Assembly: GCF_030295325.1 (NCBI RefSeq)
Contig: NZ_AP027059.1
Location: 1,732,637 to 1,796,636, forward strand
Source: Haliovirga abyssi
GTDB lineage: Bacteria; Fusobacteriota; Fusobacteriia; Fusobacteriales; Haliovirgaceae
Length of the DNA stretch: 64,000 bases
Reading direction: 5' to 3'
How positions within the stretch are numbered: position 1 is the stretch's first letter; each line of letters begins with the position of its first letter. The notes below the pieces were generated by a model, which had not been told where the DNA came from, made no database searches, and saw only the letters and a list, made by a program, of their open reading frames with translations. Shown here piece by piece: positions 42,597-51,977 of the stretch. The position numbers and the translations under genes are program-made.

Positions 42597-44261
42597 TTAA
42601 TAATTCATTTTAAATTCTAACATTATCTTTCTTGAATCCACTGGATAATTTGATTTTTTATTTTCACTATAGTTAAATAAATTTAATATATTCAAACTTA
42701 TATCCATACTTTCACTAAATCTATAAACATTATATAAATTCAGTGTTTTATATAATCCTATATAACTTTTTTCATCTTCTTTCCCATACATTTTACTATA
42801 AAATTTACCTTCTAATCTAGATTTTAAATTATTTTTTTCATAAACTACATTTAATACTACTCTATTACTTGGATTAAAACTAATATTTTCTAAATTACTA
42901 TATGTATATGAAACATCTCCTCTTAAATAGTTATTATATTTATAATTACTATTTAAAGTTAAATTCCACCAATTTAAATTCTTTTTAGAATTAATAACAG
43001 ATATTGGTATTTCATTTGCAATCTTACTGTCTTCTTCTGCGTATATGATTTTATTTTTTACAAAATTATATATAATTCCCGCTTCTACATTTAATTTTTC
43101 ATTTCCATATTTACTTCCAAACCCTGTTTTAAATATATCTTCATTTTCCAAAGAACTATATGGTAAAACATCATTCCCAAATTCAAACCCAGATAATATA
43201 TCTTTATTAACTTCTCTCAAACTATTTTTCATAATATTAAAATTAACACTAAATATATCACTTAAACTTTTATCTCCACTTACTTTTAATTTATAATTTT
43301 GCTCTCCTACACCGTCTACATTTGCTACTTCTAATGCAACCCCTAAATCCAAGTTTATATCACCATATTTTTTTAATTTTAATTTATCGTTTCCTTTTAC
43401 TCTTATAGAATTCAAATTAAAATCATCTAATCCATCTGAAAAATATTCCAAATTAAATTCCATAAAATCCTCTTTTAATAGTTTTATATATTTTCCATAA
43501 ACATTATAATATCTATTATTATATTCTCTTATTGGAGCAGTTACTGATTTTGTTTGATTAAAAAAAGCATCTAATCCTATATTTAGATTTTCAGATTTTT
43601 TTATTATTACATCTGAATTAAAATTTATTTCAGACTTCTTTTCTTCTTTAAATGTATCAACTTTAGCTGTTGCATTGTCTTTTCCTGGAAAATTTTGGTT
43701 TATTATTATATGAGATAAAGCTAAATTCATATTTTTATGCCAAAGTTTTACAAAATAATTATCTGTACTTTCATTATCATTTCTTCTATCTTCACCTTTT
43801 ATTTCTCTACCTAAATGCAAAAAATATGTTAAATCTTTTTCTTTATCATCGTTAGTATAATCTATTATGTACTTAAATGCATCAATTCCTTTATATCCGC
43901 CTAGTCCAAATGTTATATAGTTATCATAATTTTTAGATTTTTTATCTTCTGATTTCATTATAACTTTTGGTGTGTTATACACATATATATTATATTTTAA
44001 TTCACTTTCACTTACATCATTTTTAATTTTTATATTCTTTATATTCAAACTTTTTAAAAATTTAAGTTTTTCATCTTTTAACTTAATTTGTAACTTTTCA
44101 TCTTTTATTTTTATTTTATTACTTTTCAAATCTAACTCTTCTTTATAATCTCTTTTATCTTTTCCAACTACATCTTTTTCTCCTAAATTATAATTTTCCT
44201 CTGAAAAAACTAAATTTATTAATAGAAAAAAACCTATTATACTAATTAATAACTTTCTCAC
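42597..44261 (-). CDS. Outer membrane beta-barrel protein, TonB-dependent-receptor-like without plug
   Basis: A 554-residue exported protein with signal peptide MRKLLISIIGFFLLINLVFS. After a Lys-rich segment at about 35-80 it is made of alternating amphipathic strands (for example FMEFNLEYFSDGLDDFNLN and YLRGDVSYTYSNLENISF) and ends in KIMLEFKMNY, an aromatic barrel terminus. Its late strands (YKTLNLYNVYRFSESMDI, LNLFNYSEN) resemble TonB-dependent receptors, but no TonB box or plug domain is seen. It lies between the TPR protein (4-bp overlap) and exbB. Confidence 0.75.
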   Translation of the reverse strand: MRKLLISIIGFFLLINLVFSEENYNLGEKDVVGKDKRDYKEELDLKSNKIKIKDEKLQIKLKDEKLKFLKSLNIKNIKIKNDVSESELKYNIYVYNTPKVIMKSEDKKSKNYDNYITFGLGGYKGIDAFKYIIDYTNDDKEKDLTYFLHLGREIKGEDRRNDNESTDNYFVKLWHKNMNLALSHIIINQNFPGKDNATAKVDTFKEEKKSEINFNSDVIIKKSENLNIGLDAFFNQTKSVTAPIREYNNRYYNVYGKYIKLLKEDFMEFNLEYFSDGLDDFNLNSIRVKGNDKLKLKKYGDINLDLGVALEVANVDGVGEQNYKLKVSGDKSLSDIFSVNFNIMKNSLREVNKDILSGFEFGNDVLPYSSLENEDIFKTGFGSKYGNEKLNVEAGIIYNFVKNKIIYAEEDSKIANEIPISVINSKKNLNWWNLTLNSNYKYNNYLRGDVSYTYSNLENISFNPSNRVVLNVVYEKNNLKSRLEGKFYSKMYGKEDEKSYIGLYKTLNLYNVYRFSESMDISLNILNLFNYSENKKSNYPVDSRKIMLEFKMNY

Positions 44262-47080
44262 TTATTTGCACCTCCTGTTTCAAAAAATTTTTTATATTCA
44301 TTTTTCTTTTGTGGCATATTTTTAATTAACTCATCATAATATTTTTTAGCTTTCTTTAAATCTTTATTTTTCAAACTATTTATTAATAATCTTTCTACAA
44401 CCACATTTATATACTTTGAATTTTTATAATTATCATAAAATTCTTGATAAAATTTTAATGCTCTATCTAAATTTCCAGATTTTTCATAATTTTCTGCAGT
44501 TTTCAACGTAGCTATATCCTGCAAACTACTATTAGAATATACTAATTTTATCCTTAAGAAAGCTGTTATTGCAGCTTTATAATTTCCTTCCTCTTCAAAA
44601 GAAATTCCTATTTTGAATATGCTTTTATCTTTATATTCACTTATTCTATAATCTAAAACTTTGTTAAAATATACCCTTGCAACATTATATTGTTTATTAT
44701 TCAAATAAAAACTTCCCATATAGAAAAATCCTTTATCTGCATTTTTAACATCCTTTGTTACCTTTTGGTATTCTTTTAAGGCTTTTTCTTTATTCCCTTG
44801 CTTTTCATATATTACCCCTAGCCATATACTTTTAAAGCTACTATCTTTTAATTTTTCCAACCATTTTAAAGCTTTTTCATATTCACCATTTTTATAGTAA
44901 CTTCTTACTAATATATCAATTAAATTTATTTTCACTTCTTCTTTATTTGTCACATTTAATAATTTAGAAAATTCAGCTTCAGCCCCTGAAACATCTCCAT
45001 TTTCTATATAAATATTCCCTATATAAAAAAGTACATCTTCTAAATAAGCTTTATCTTTACTATATTTTTTTATAAATAATTTTCCATAACTTAATGCCTC
45101 TTTATATCTTTTATCTGAATACATCAATGAAGTCAACCAATATAAGCTTTCTTTACTATATTTAGAATTAGGATAATTTAAAACTATATATTCATAATTT
45201 TTTTCTGCTAACTGATAATTTTCACTGTTATAATAAATCTCAGCTAACATAAAAAAAGCAAATGGCTTTTCATCTTTATATCCTTTTAGTTTTTCATAAA
45301 TTTCAATTGCTTTACTATAATCCTTTAATTTAAAATATGAACTTCCCTTTTTCTTTATTATATAAACTTCATTATCATTATATTTTTTAGTATACATATC
45401 ACAATATTTTATTGACTCTTCAAATTTGTTTTCATTAAATAAAACTTCTATTAATTTTAAATATGCTCTTTTAGTATATTTATTATCTTTCAAAATTAGT
45501 TTTTTAAGTTCTATTGCAGCAGGCTTATAATTATGTAGCGCCATAAAAGTAACTGCATTAAGCCAAGATTTTTTATTTTCATTTTTTATATCTTTAATAT
45601 AAATTAAAGCTTGCTCATATTTCCTTTCATCAAATAAAACAGTAATTAAATTATTAATTATAATTTCATTTTTTTCTTTTTTCAAAAATTCTTTATATAA
45701 AATTTCTGCCTTTTTATTTTCACTTTGTTCTGCATATAAATTTCCCATTAAAGAATATATATCCAATTTTTTTGTAATATCTTTATCATAATTCTTTTTA
45801 TAATCTTCAAAAAGAGTTTCCATTTCTTCAACGTCTTCTTGTATATATGCTATTGTTATTAATCTATATATTGCATTTGGTGTATTTAATTTTGCATAAT
45901 ATTGCTTTGCCATTTCATAATTTTTTAAATTATATGCAGCTTCTGCAATCATATTAAATATATCTTTTTTATAATCTTTGTTTATTTTATACTCTTCTTT
46001 TTTTATCTCTTTTTCTAAATTTAATATTTCTTTATATTCTTTTTTATTATAATAAATATAAATAGAATAATAATAGTATTCATTGTTATATTTTGTGTTT
46101 TTTAATATATTTATATTTATCAAAGCATTATCATAATCTTTTAATTTCAAATAAGATAATATTAATTTATATCCCGCACCTATATCTTTATATTTTTGAA
46201 ATATTTTATTATAATATTTTGCAGATTCTTTATATTTTTTAGAATTATAATACATTTCACTTAATAAAATTAATCCATCTTTTTCTAATTTTGTATTTTC
46301 AAGCTTTTTTGCATAAATTAAAATTTCTGTGTCTTTATCTAATGCATAACTTAATTTTTCTAATGAGTATATAGACTGCACATAATATTCTGAATTTCTA
46401 AATTCTAATTCAATATTTTTGTAATATTTAATTGCTGATTCATAATCTTTTAACTTTTCATTTGCTAATCCTAAGAAGAAATATGCTTTAGCTAAATTAT
46501 CATCTTTAATTCTAACTTCTGAAATATATTCTTCCAGCACTGCTGCTGTTTTTATATATTCTTTTTCTCCGAAATAAGTTAATCCTAAATTTAGCAAAGA
46601 ATTATTGTAATATTTATCACTATATTTAATTGCCCTAGAATAATAAGTTTCTGCTTCTTTTAATGACCCTAATGAATACATAAAGTTCCCCATTAAAAAC
46701 ATAGATTTTGACTTCAATTTAGAATCGTTATGTATTTTTTCATAATAAAATGTTGCTAGTTCTTTATTATCCCATTTTATGTAAATATTCATCAAATAAT
46801 AATATGCTTCTTCTTTATAATTTGTATTTAATAACTGTAAGAATATCTCTTCAGATTTCTTATAATCTCCAACGATATAATAATTATATCCCAATAAATT
46901 TAATGCTGAATCATAAAGCTTTGAATTAGAATATCTATTTACAAATTTATTCAATTCTAAAATTGCTTCTTTATTCATTTTATTTTGATATAATTTATAT
47001 ATATAATCCATATCATCTATATCGTTAGCAAATGTGGTAAGAGAAGTCCCTAATAATAATGCAATTACCATTTTTTTCAT
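44258..47080 (-). CDS. Large exported TPR-repeat protein
   Basis: A 940-residue protein with a signal peptide (MKKMVIALLLGTSLTTFA) and tetratricopeptide-type repeats along its length, such as LNLLGYNYYIVGDYKKSEEIF, AYFFLGLANEKLKDYESAIK and LAEIYYNSENYQLAEKNY. About 20 repeats can be counted by eye. It is likely a periplasmic scaffold. Direct coupling to the beta-barrel gene, and to exbB-exbD-tonB beyond it, suggests a TonB-linked outer membrane assembly. YbgF/CpoB plays such a part with the Tol system, but this protein is several times larger. Confidence 0.82.
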   Translation of the reverse strand: MKKMVIALLLGTSLTTFANDIDDMDYIYKLYQNKMNKEAILELNKFVNRYSNSKLYDSALNLLGYNYYIVGDYKKSEEIFLQLLNTNYKEEAYYYLMNIYIKWDNKELATFYYEKIHNDSKLKSKSMFLMGNFMYSLGSLKEAETYYSRAIKYSDKYYNNSLLNLGLTYFGEKEYIKTAAVLEEYISEVRIKDDNLAKAYFFLGLANEKLKDYESAIKYYKNIELEFRNSEYYVQSIYSLEKLSYALDKDTEILIYAKKLENTKLEKDGLILLSEMYYNSKKYKESAKYYNKIFQKYKDIGAGYKLILSYLKLKDYDNALININILKNTKYNNEYYYYSIYIYYNKKEYKEILNLEKEIKKEEYKINKDYKKDIFNMIAEAAYNLKNYEMAKQYYAKLNTPNAIYRLITIAYIQEDVEEMETLFEDYKKNYDKDITKKLDIYSLMGNLYAEQSENKKAEILYKEFLKKEKNEIIINNLITVLFDERKYEQALIYIKDIKNENKKSWLNAVTFMALHNYKPAAIELKKLILKDNKYTKRAYLKLIEVLFNENKFEESIKYCDMYTKKYNDNEVYIIKKKGSSYFKLKDYSKAIEIYEKLKGYKDEKPFAFFMLAEIYYNSENYQLAEKNYEYIVLNYPNSKYSKESLYWLTSLMYSDKRYKEALSYGKLFIKKYSKDKAYLEDVLFYIGNIYIENGDVSGAEAEFSKLLNVTNKEEVKINLIDILVRSYYKNGEYEKALKWLEKLKDSSFKSIWLGVIYEKQGNKEKALKEYQKVTKDVKNADKGFFYMGSFYLNNKQYNVARVYFNKVLDYRISEYKDKSIFKIGISFEEEGNYKAAITAFLRIKLVYSNSSLQDIATLKTAENYEKSGNLDRALKFYQEFYDNYKNSKYINVVVERLLINSLKNKDLKKAKKYYDELIKNMPQKKNEYKKFFETGGANK

Positions 47081-47086
47081 AATTTA

Positions 47087-47638
47087 TCATCCCCTTGACA
47101 CTTTTTTTAATACCTCTTCTATCTCATTTACATTTACATTAGTGTTATAACACGGTCCATTAATTCTTTCATTAAATATCCCATAGACATTTAATGGAAA
47201 ACTATCATATATTCCTGTAATTAAATCCCTTTCACAAGCAACAGCAATTATAAATTTAGGCCTTGTTTTTTTTATAAATAATCTAGCTAATGTTCCACCA
47301 GTTGCGACTTTTACTTTAATATCATATTTTTCTTTTAATTTTACAATTTCTCCAATTTTACATTTCCCACACTTTTTACAATTTGATATATCTGATGTTA
47401 TTTTAAATAAACAATTATCATCTTGTAAACAATGAGGTAACAATATCGCAATTTTTTCTGTAGGTATCTTTTTTTTCTTTAGTCTATTTATGGCAAATTT
47501 ATTATTAAATTTCATAAATTTCTTTGCTAACAAACTATTATTATAATCATCATCTTTTATTTTTCTAAATATTAAAATTAAAAAAATCCATAATGTCGAA
47601 ACAATTCTATAATAAATCAACTTCAAATAATCACCCAC
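47087..47638 (-). CDS. DUF116 protein with Cys clusters
   Basis: A 183-residue protein of the DUF116 family. One membrane helix near residues 8-24, then a core with LLPHCLQDDNCLFK, SNCKKCGKCKIGEIV, the ATGGTLARLFIK loop and AVACERDLITGI, then GPCYNTNVNV. The spaced cysteines suggest an iron-sulfur or metal site. The family function is not established. It lies 4 bp downstream of udk and 6 bp before the TPR gene, in one block. Confidence 0.85.
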   Translation of the reverse strand: MGDYLKLIYYRIVSTLWIFLILIFRKIKDDDYNNSLLAKKFMKFNNKFAINRLKKKKIPTEKIAILLPHCLQDDNCLFKITSDISNCKKCGKCKIGEIVKLKEKYDIKVKVATGGTLARLFIKKTRPKFIIAVACERDLITGIYDSFPLNVYGIFNERINGPCYNTNVNVNEIEEVLKKVSRG

Positions 47639-47642
47639 TTTT

Positions 47643-48257
47643 CTATAAGAGTCTCATTAATTTAGCTACAATCATATTTATAGCCACTTTATTTTCCCCA
47701 CCTCTTGGAATTATTACATCTGCATATCTCTTAGTTGGTTCCACAAATTCTAAATACATTGGTTTTACCGTGCCTAAATATTGTTTTTTTACACTTTCAA
47801 AGGTTCTTCCTCTTTCATTTATATCTCTTTCAATTCTTCTTAACAATCTAACATCATCATCTGTATCTACAAATATTTTCATGTCAAATAAATCTCTTAA
47901 TTCTTTTTGGGCAAAAACTAATATTCCTTCTACAATAATAATTTTTGCTGGATATAATTTTTTTATATCCTCACTTCGTATATGTTTTTTAAAATCATAA
48001 ATTGGCATATTCACCTCTTTACCATCTTTAAGAGCATTTAAATGTTCTATTAACAATTCAAAATCTATAGAATTAGGATGATCAAAATTATTTTCTAATC
48101 TTTTCTCAAATGGTACACTTTTCAAATCTTTATAATACAAATCCTGTTCTATTAATTCCGCTTCCCCACGATTAAATACTTCTAATATATTTCGTGCAAC
48201 TGTTGTTTTTCCTGAACCTGTTCCGCCTGCGACCCCAATTAAAATAGTTTTTGACAT
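47643..48257 (-). CDS. udk: Uridine kinase
   Basis: A 204-residue uridine/cytidine kinase: P-loop GVAGGTGSGKTTVARNI, IEQDLYYKDL, NFDHPNSIDFELLIEHL, MPIYDFKKHIR and the lid with RRIERDINERGRTFESV. It phosphorylates uridine and cytidine for pyrimidine salvage. GAGGAGG is before the ATG. A codirectional open frame at 48172-48387 overlaps it but lacks any family features. Confidence 0.95.
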   Translation of the reverse strand: MSKTILIGVAGGTGSGKTTVARNILEVFNRGEAELIEQDLYYKDLKSVPFEKRLENNFDHPNSIDFELLIEHLNALKDGKEVNMPIYDFKKHIRSEDIKKLYPAKIIIVEGILVFAQKELRDLFDMKIFVDTDDDVRLLRRIERDINERGRTFESVKKQYLGTVKPMYLEFVEPTKRYADVIIPRGGENKVAINMIVAKLMRLL

Positions 48258-48343
48258 AAATCCTCCTCACACACTTTTCTACATTAAGTATATCACAAAG
48301 AATTAAAAAATTCAATTTTAAATCATAATACTTAATAAAAAAA

Positions 48344-48393
48344 TGGCGTAGCTTATTTTCTGAATAAAATTTATACTTTCCTAACAAAAAATA
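48344..48393. repeat. Dispersed repeat, copy 2 (TTATTTTCTAAA family)
   Basis: Reads TGGCGTAGCTTATTTTCTGA and continues AATTTATACTTTCCTAACA. It matches 61453-61500 and 9620-9669. It lies immediately beyond the terminator of the helicase gene, the same place as copy 3 relative to the porin terminator. Confidence 0.65.
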
Positions 48394-48435
48394 AAAAGAG
48401 AATTTTTCTTTAATAAGAAAAATTCCCTTTTTATT
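48391..48435 (-). terminator. Terminator of the DEAD-box helicase gene
   Basis: An 18-bp stem with one mismatch, AAAAAGAGAATTTTTCTT (48393-48410) with AAGAAAAATTCCCTTTTT (48415-48432), four-base loop, T-rich on the minus-strand exit side. Confidence 0.8.
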
Positions 48436-48438
48436 TTT

Positions 48439-50025
48439 TTATTTTCTCTTTCTCTCTTTAGCTCTTTCTATAATTGAACGTCTTCCTCTTTTATTTCTTT
48501 TAAATACTTCAAGTATAATTTCAGCTTCTTCAAATGGAACAGTTATAAATGAAAAGTTTTCAAATACTTTTACTTCTCTAATTTTTCTTGAGCTAACTTT
48601 TGCATTTTCTATAATATAATCAACAAGTGATTTTAAAGTCATATTATCTTTTTTTCCTAATGCTACAAATAATCTTACTTTTCCAGATGTATCGATTTTA
48701 GCTTCTCTTATCTCTTTATAATTATTATCTTCTAATTCTTCGCTAAATGATAATTTTAAAATTGAAGCTATCACTGCTAATGGATCCTTTTCTCCCATGA
48801 TTTCTTTTGCAAACTCTATCTCTTTATCTCCTATTTTATCATTTTCTAATATATCTAAAATATCTGATTTTATTCTCTCTTTTTTTATTTGTAAAATATC
48901 TGACACTTTCGGTAATTTACTCTTCTTTATCTTTGTATTTGCTACTTTTTGAATAAATAAAAGTTTTCTGTATTCACTTGGAGTTACAAATGTTATTGCT
49001 GTTCCTTCTTTTCCTGCTCTTCCAGTTCTTCCTATTCTATGTATATAAGATTCTGGATCTTGTGGCAATGCATAGTTAATTACATGAGACAAATTATTAA
49101 CATCTAATCCTCTTGCTGCTACATCAGTTGCTACAAGTATCATTGTTTTTTTCTTTTTAAACTTATTCAAAGTTCTTTCTCTTTGAGCTTGTGATACATC
49201 TCCATGTAATCCTTCTGCATAATATCCTCTATCAGATAATTTGCTAGCTACTCTATCTACATCTAATTTTGTTCTACAAAATACTACTCCATAAAATTCT
49301 CTTTCTACATCTATTATTCTACATAAAGCATCAAATTTATCTCTTTCGTTTAATTCAAAATATATTTGTTCTGTTAAACTTGTAGTTAAATCTTGTTTTT
49401 TTACAGCTATTACTTCATATTTATTCATATATTTTTTAGCTATATTTAAAATTTCTCTTGGCATTGTTGCTGAAAAAAGTAACACTTTTTTTTCTGCTGG
49501 TGCTTTTTCAAACACTAATTTTACATCATCAATAAATCCCATATTTAACATTTCATCAGCTTCATCAAGTATGAAATATTTTATATTTTCTAATTTTAAA
49601 GTTTTTCTATTTATATGATCTATAACTCTACCAGGAGTTCCTACTACTATATCTACTCCTCTTCTTAATTTAGATATTTGTCCTTCAATTGATTGCCCAC
49701 CATATATTGGTGCTACTACTAATTTTTTATTTCCTTTTAATGAATTTATCTCTTCTGCTACTTGTATTGCTAATTCTCTTGTTGGTGCAAGTACTAAAGC
49801 TTGAACTGATTTTGATTTTTCTTCAAGTCTATCTATTAAAGGCAAACCAAATGCTGCTGTTTTTCCAGTTCCTGTTTGTGCTTGCCCTATTATATCTATT
49901 TCTCCTTTTAATAATAAAGGAATAGTTTTTTCTTGTATTGGTGTTGGTTCTTCAAAACCTTTCTTTTTTAATGCCTTTAATATATTTTCTGATAATCCTA
50001 ATTCTTTAAACTTTGTTAATTCCAT
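48439..50025 (-). CDS. deaD: DEAD-box RNA helicase with DbpA-type RNA-binding tail
   Basis: A 528-residue helicase: Q motif FKELGLSENILKALKKKGFEEPTPIQ (in part), motif I AQTGTGKTAAFGLP, PTRELAIQ, TPGRVIDH, DEAD box FILDEADEMLNMG, SAT, and in domain 2 VATDVAARGLD and HRIGRTGRAG. The C-terminal 75 residues look like the DbpA RNA-recognition domain (VRLFVALGKKDNMTLKSLVD). It fits the CshA/DeaD group that helps RNA turnover and ribosome assembly. It follows nrnA by 23 bp. Confidence 0.94.
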   Translation of the reverse strand: MELTKFKELGLSENILKALKKKGFEEPTPIQEKTIPLLLKGEIDIIGQAQTGTGKTAAFGLPLIDRLEEKSKSVQALVLAPTRELAIQVAEEINSLKGNKKLVVAPIYGGQSIEGQISKLRRGVDIVVGTPGRVIDHINRKTLKLENIKYFILDEADEMLNMGFIDDVKLVFEKAPAEKKVLLFSATMPREILNIAKKYMNKYEVIAVKKQDLTTSLTEQIYFELNERDKFDALCRIIDVEREFYGVVFCRTKLDVDRVASKLSDRGYYAEGLHGDVSQAQRERTLNKFKKKKTMILVATDVAARGLDVNNLSHVINYALPQDPESYIHRIGRTGRAGKEGTAITFVTPSEYRKLLFIQKVANTKIKKSKLPKVSDILQIKKERIKSDILDILENDKIGDKEIEFAKEIMGEKDPLAVIASILKLSFSEELEDNNYKEIREAKIDTSGKVRLFVALGKKDNMTLKSLVDYIIENAKVSSRKIREVKVFENFSFITVPFEEAEIILEVFKRNKRGRRSIIERAKERKRK

Positions 50026-50048
50026 ATTTTTTATAACTCCTTCTTTTT

Positions 50049-51002
50049 TTATAATTTTTCTAATACTCTTTTTAATATCTCTTCTTTATCTAAGCTGGTT
50101 TTAAATCCCGCCGCCTTCACATGTCCGCCACCATCAAAAATAGCTGCAAGCTTATTTACATCTTTTCCTTTTGATCTAAAGCTTCCTTTTATTTTTCCAT
50201 CTTCCTCTTCTTTTAAAAATAATGCTATTTCACATTTTTCAAAACTTCTTAAAGATTCGACAATTCCTTCTGTATCTTCAGATTTAGCATTATACTCTTT
50301 TAAAACTTTATTTGAAAGATAGAAAAAACTTAATTTTTCTTTTTCAAAATATTCCATATTATTTAGAGCAAGTCCAAGAATTTTTAATCTTGCTTCACTT
50401 TTGTTGGCATACAAATTTTCTGTTACTTTTTCGTTATCAACTCCTATCGCCTTTAATTTTGCCGCAATATTAAAGGTATCTACCGAAACATTATTATAAC
50501 TAAAATTTCCAGTATCATTTATTATGCCACAATAAATTGCTTCTCCCATATCTTTATCAATAGCTATTTCTAATTTTGTTATTAAATTAAAAATAATTTC
50601 CGCTACTGAAGAAGCTTTAGCATCTAAATAATTTAACTCACCAAACATTTCGTTACTTGTATGATGATCTATATTAATTACAATTGAATTTTCGTTTATA
50701 TATTTAACTACTGTTCCAATTCTTTCTTTATTTGCCACATCTACTACCACTATACAATCAAAATCATATTTTAATTCTACATTTTCAACCTTTTCTATTA
50801 GCACTGAATGTGGTAAAAATCTCAAAAAAGAGGGAACATCATCTTGTATAATAAAGCGTACCATTTTATCTTCATTAGAATTAATTTTGTTCAAAGCAAG
50901 GGCTAATGCTAATCCTGCTCCTATTCCGTCTCCATCAGGATTTACGTGTGTTGTAATTAATATCCTTTTTGATTCTTTTAGTTTTTTAATTATGCTTTCC
51001 AT
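50049..51002 (-). CDS. nrnA: DHH-family nanoRNase / pAp phosphatase NrnA
   Basis: A 317-residue DHH/DHHA1 protein. The metal-binding motifs are THVNPDGDGIGAGLAL (DxD), CIVVVDVANKERIG, INIDHHTSNEMFG (DHH) and YCGIINDTGNFSY; the C-terminal DHHA1 motif is DGGGHVKAAGF. The family degrades short RNA oligomers and pAp. All ligands are present. A repeat arm lies between it and the folK fusion gene upstream. Confidence 0.92.
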   Translation of the reverse strand: MESIIKKLKESKRILITTHVNPDGDGIGAGLALALALNKINSNEDKMVRFIIQDDVPSFLRFLPHSVLIEKVENVELKYDFDCIVVVDVANKERIGTVVKYINENSIVINIDHHTSNEMFGELNYLDAKASSVAEIIFNLITKLEIAIDKDMGEAIYCGIINDTGNFSYNNVSVDTFNIAAKLKAIGVDNEKVTENLYANKSEARLKILGLALNNMEYFEKEKLSFFYLSNKVLKEYNAKSEDTEGIVESLRSFEKCEIALFLKEEEDGKIKGSFRSKGKDVNKLAAIFDGGGHVKAAGFKTSLDKEEILKRVLEKL

Positions 51003-51018
51003 ATTTTCCTCCTAATCA

Positions 51019-51043
51019 AAGAATGTTATTTTCAAGGCATTCC
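51019..51043. repeat. Single arm of the GGAACG MITE-like repeat
   Basis: AAGAATGTTATTTTCAAGGC then ATTCC is the right arm of the element. As in dnaX, the stop codon of the gene above it (TAG of folK-DUF523) is formed across the element boundary, TTTA then GGAATG. Confidence 0.65.
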
Positions 51044-51921
51044 TAAACTGAAAATATTTTGATACCTTTTTTTTCTAAAAAGTCCGCAGCAACTCCATTT
51101 CCATTGATAAGTCTGCCAGTAAAACTACCATCATAAATCTTACCAAATCCACAAGAAGGACTTTTAGCTTTTAGCATAGCATATTTAGCATTTGTTACTT
51201 TCGCTATTTTGCCAGCTTCTTTTGCCCCGTTATAAAACTCCAGAGAAACATCTTCTCCTTTCTTATTTACAACTTTTTCTCCAAATCTTTCAGCAGGAAC
51301 TCTCGGTGTAGACAATCCGCCTAACTGTTCAGGGCATATGGAAACGATACAAAACTTTTTTAAAAACTCTTTTAAAAATTTTCTGCTATTATTTCCACCA
51401 TTATATTTACAATTTATCCCAAGCAAGCAGCTACTAACTAATATTTTATCAAAATTTTTATAAATTTCAACTCTTCCACTAGCTTTAGAATAATATTTTA
51501 AAATATTTTTATTATAATATATATCTTTTAATGGATGCAATACAAAATTTCTTTTTTTATATTCTTTATGTGGTATTTGTAAATCAGTTCTATCTACTTT
51601 TATATTCTCATAAAAAATTATATCTATATCTATTGTACGTGGTCCCCATTTTATTTCTCTTTTTCTTTTTAACTTTAATTCTATTTTTCCAATTTCATCT
51701 AATAATTCATATGGTAATAATTTTGTCTTTAACCAAATTCCAACATTTATAAAGTAATCTTGTTCTAAATATCCATATGGTTCTGTCTTATACAATTTAG
51801 ATATTCTAACTACAAAACTATCATTTAAATTATTTAATTCAAATATTGCATTTAATATATTAAAAAATTTATCTCCTATATTACTTCCAATACTCAAATA
51901 CACATTTCTATTTTTTTTCAT
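51043..51921 (-). CDS. folK: FolK (HPPK) fused to DUF523
   Basis: A 292-residue two-domain protein. Residues 1-150 are 6-hydroxymethyl-dihydropterin pyrophosphokinase: VYLSIGSNIGDKF, SKLYKTEPYG, FINVGIWLKT and KWGPRTIDIDIIFYE with the catalytic acidic residues. Residues 163-292 are DUF523: KILVSSCLLGINCKYNGGN, ICPEQLGGLSTPRVPAER, then AKSPSCGFGKIYDGSFTG. DUF523 is normally a separate protein of unknown role with conserved Cys residues. The frame is continuous. It lies in a folate block with folB (56 bp above) and folC. Confidence 0.9.
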   Translation of the reverse strand: MKKNRNVYLSIGSNIGDKFFNILNAIFELNNLNDSFVVRISKLYKTEPYGYLEQDYFINVGIWLKTKLLPYELLDEIGKIELKLKRKREIKWGPRTIDIDIIFYENIKVDRTDLQIPHKEYKKRNFVLHPLKDIYYNKNILKYYSKASGRVEIYKNFDKILVSSCLLGINCKYNGGNNSRKFLKEFLKKFCIVSICPEQLGGLSTPRVPAERFGEKVVNKKGEDVSLEFYNGAKEAGKIAKVTNAKYAMLKAKSPSCGFGKIYDGSFTGRLINGNGVAADFLEKKGIKIFSV

Positions 51922-51977
51922 CTCTTCTATTTCTCCATAAAATCAAATTATAATCTTTATTTCTCACTAATCCTATC

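Noticed and set aside
47593-48000. Plus-strand reading frame opposite udk
   Set aside because: Like all other plus-strand frames here it is the antisense of a firm gene, with hydrophobic low-complexity composition expected from AT-rich antisense.
48172-48387. A small gene overlapping udk on the same strand
   Set aside because: It covers the udk start and P-loop in another frame, contains part of a dispersed repeat, and has no ribosome-binding site or family pattern.
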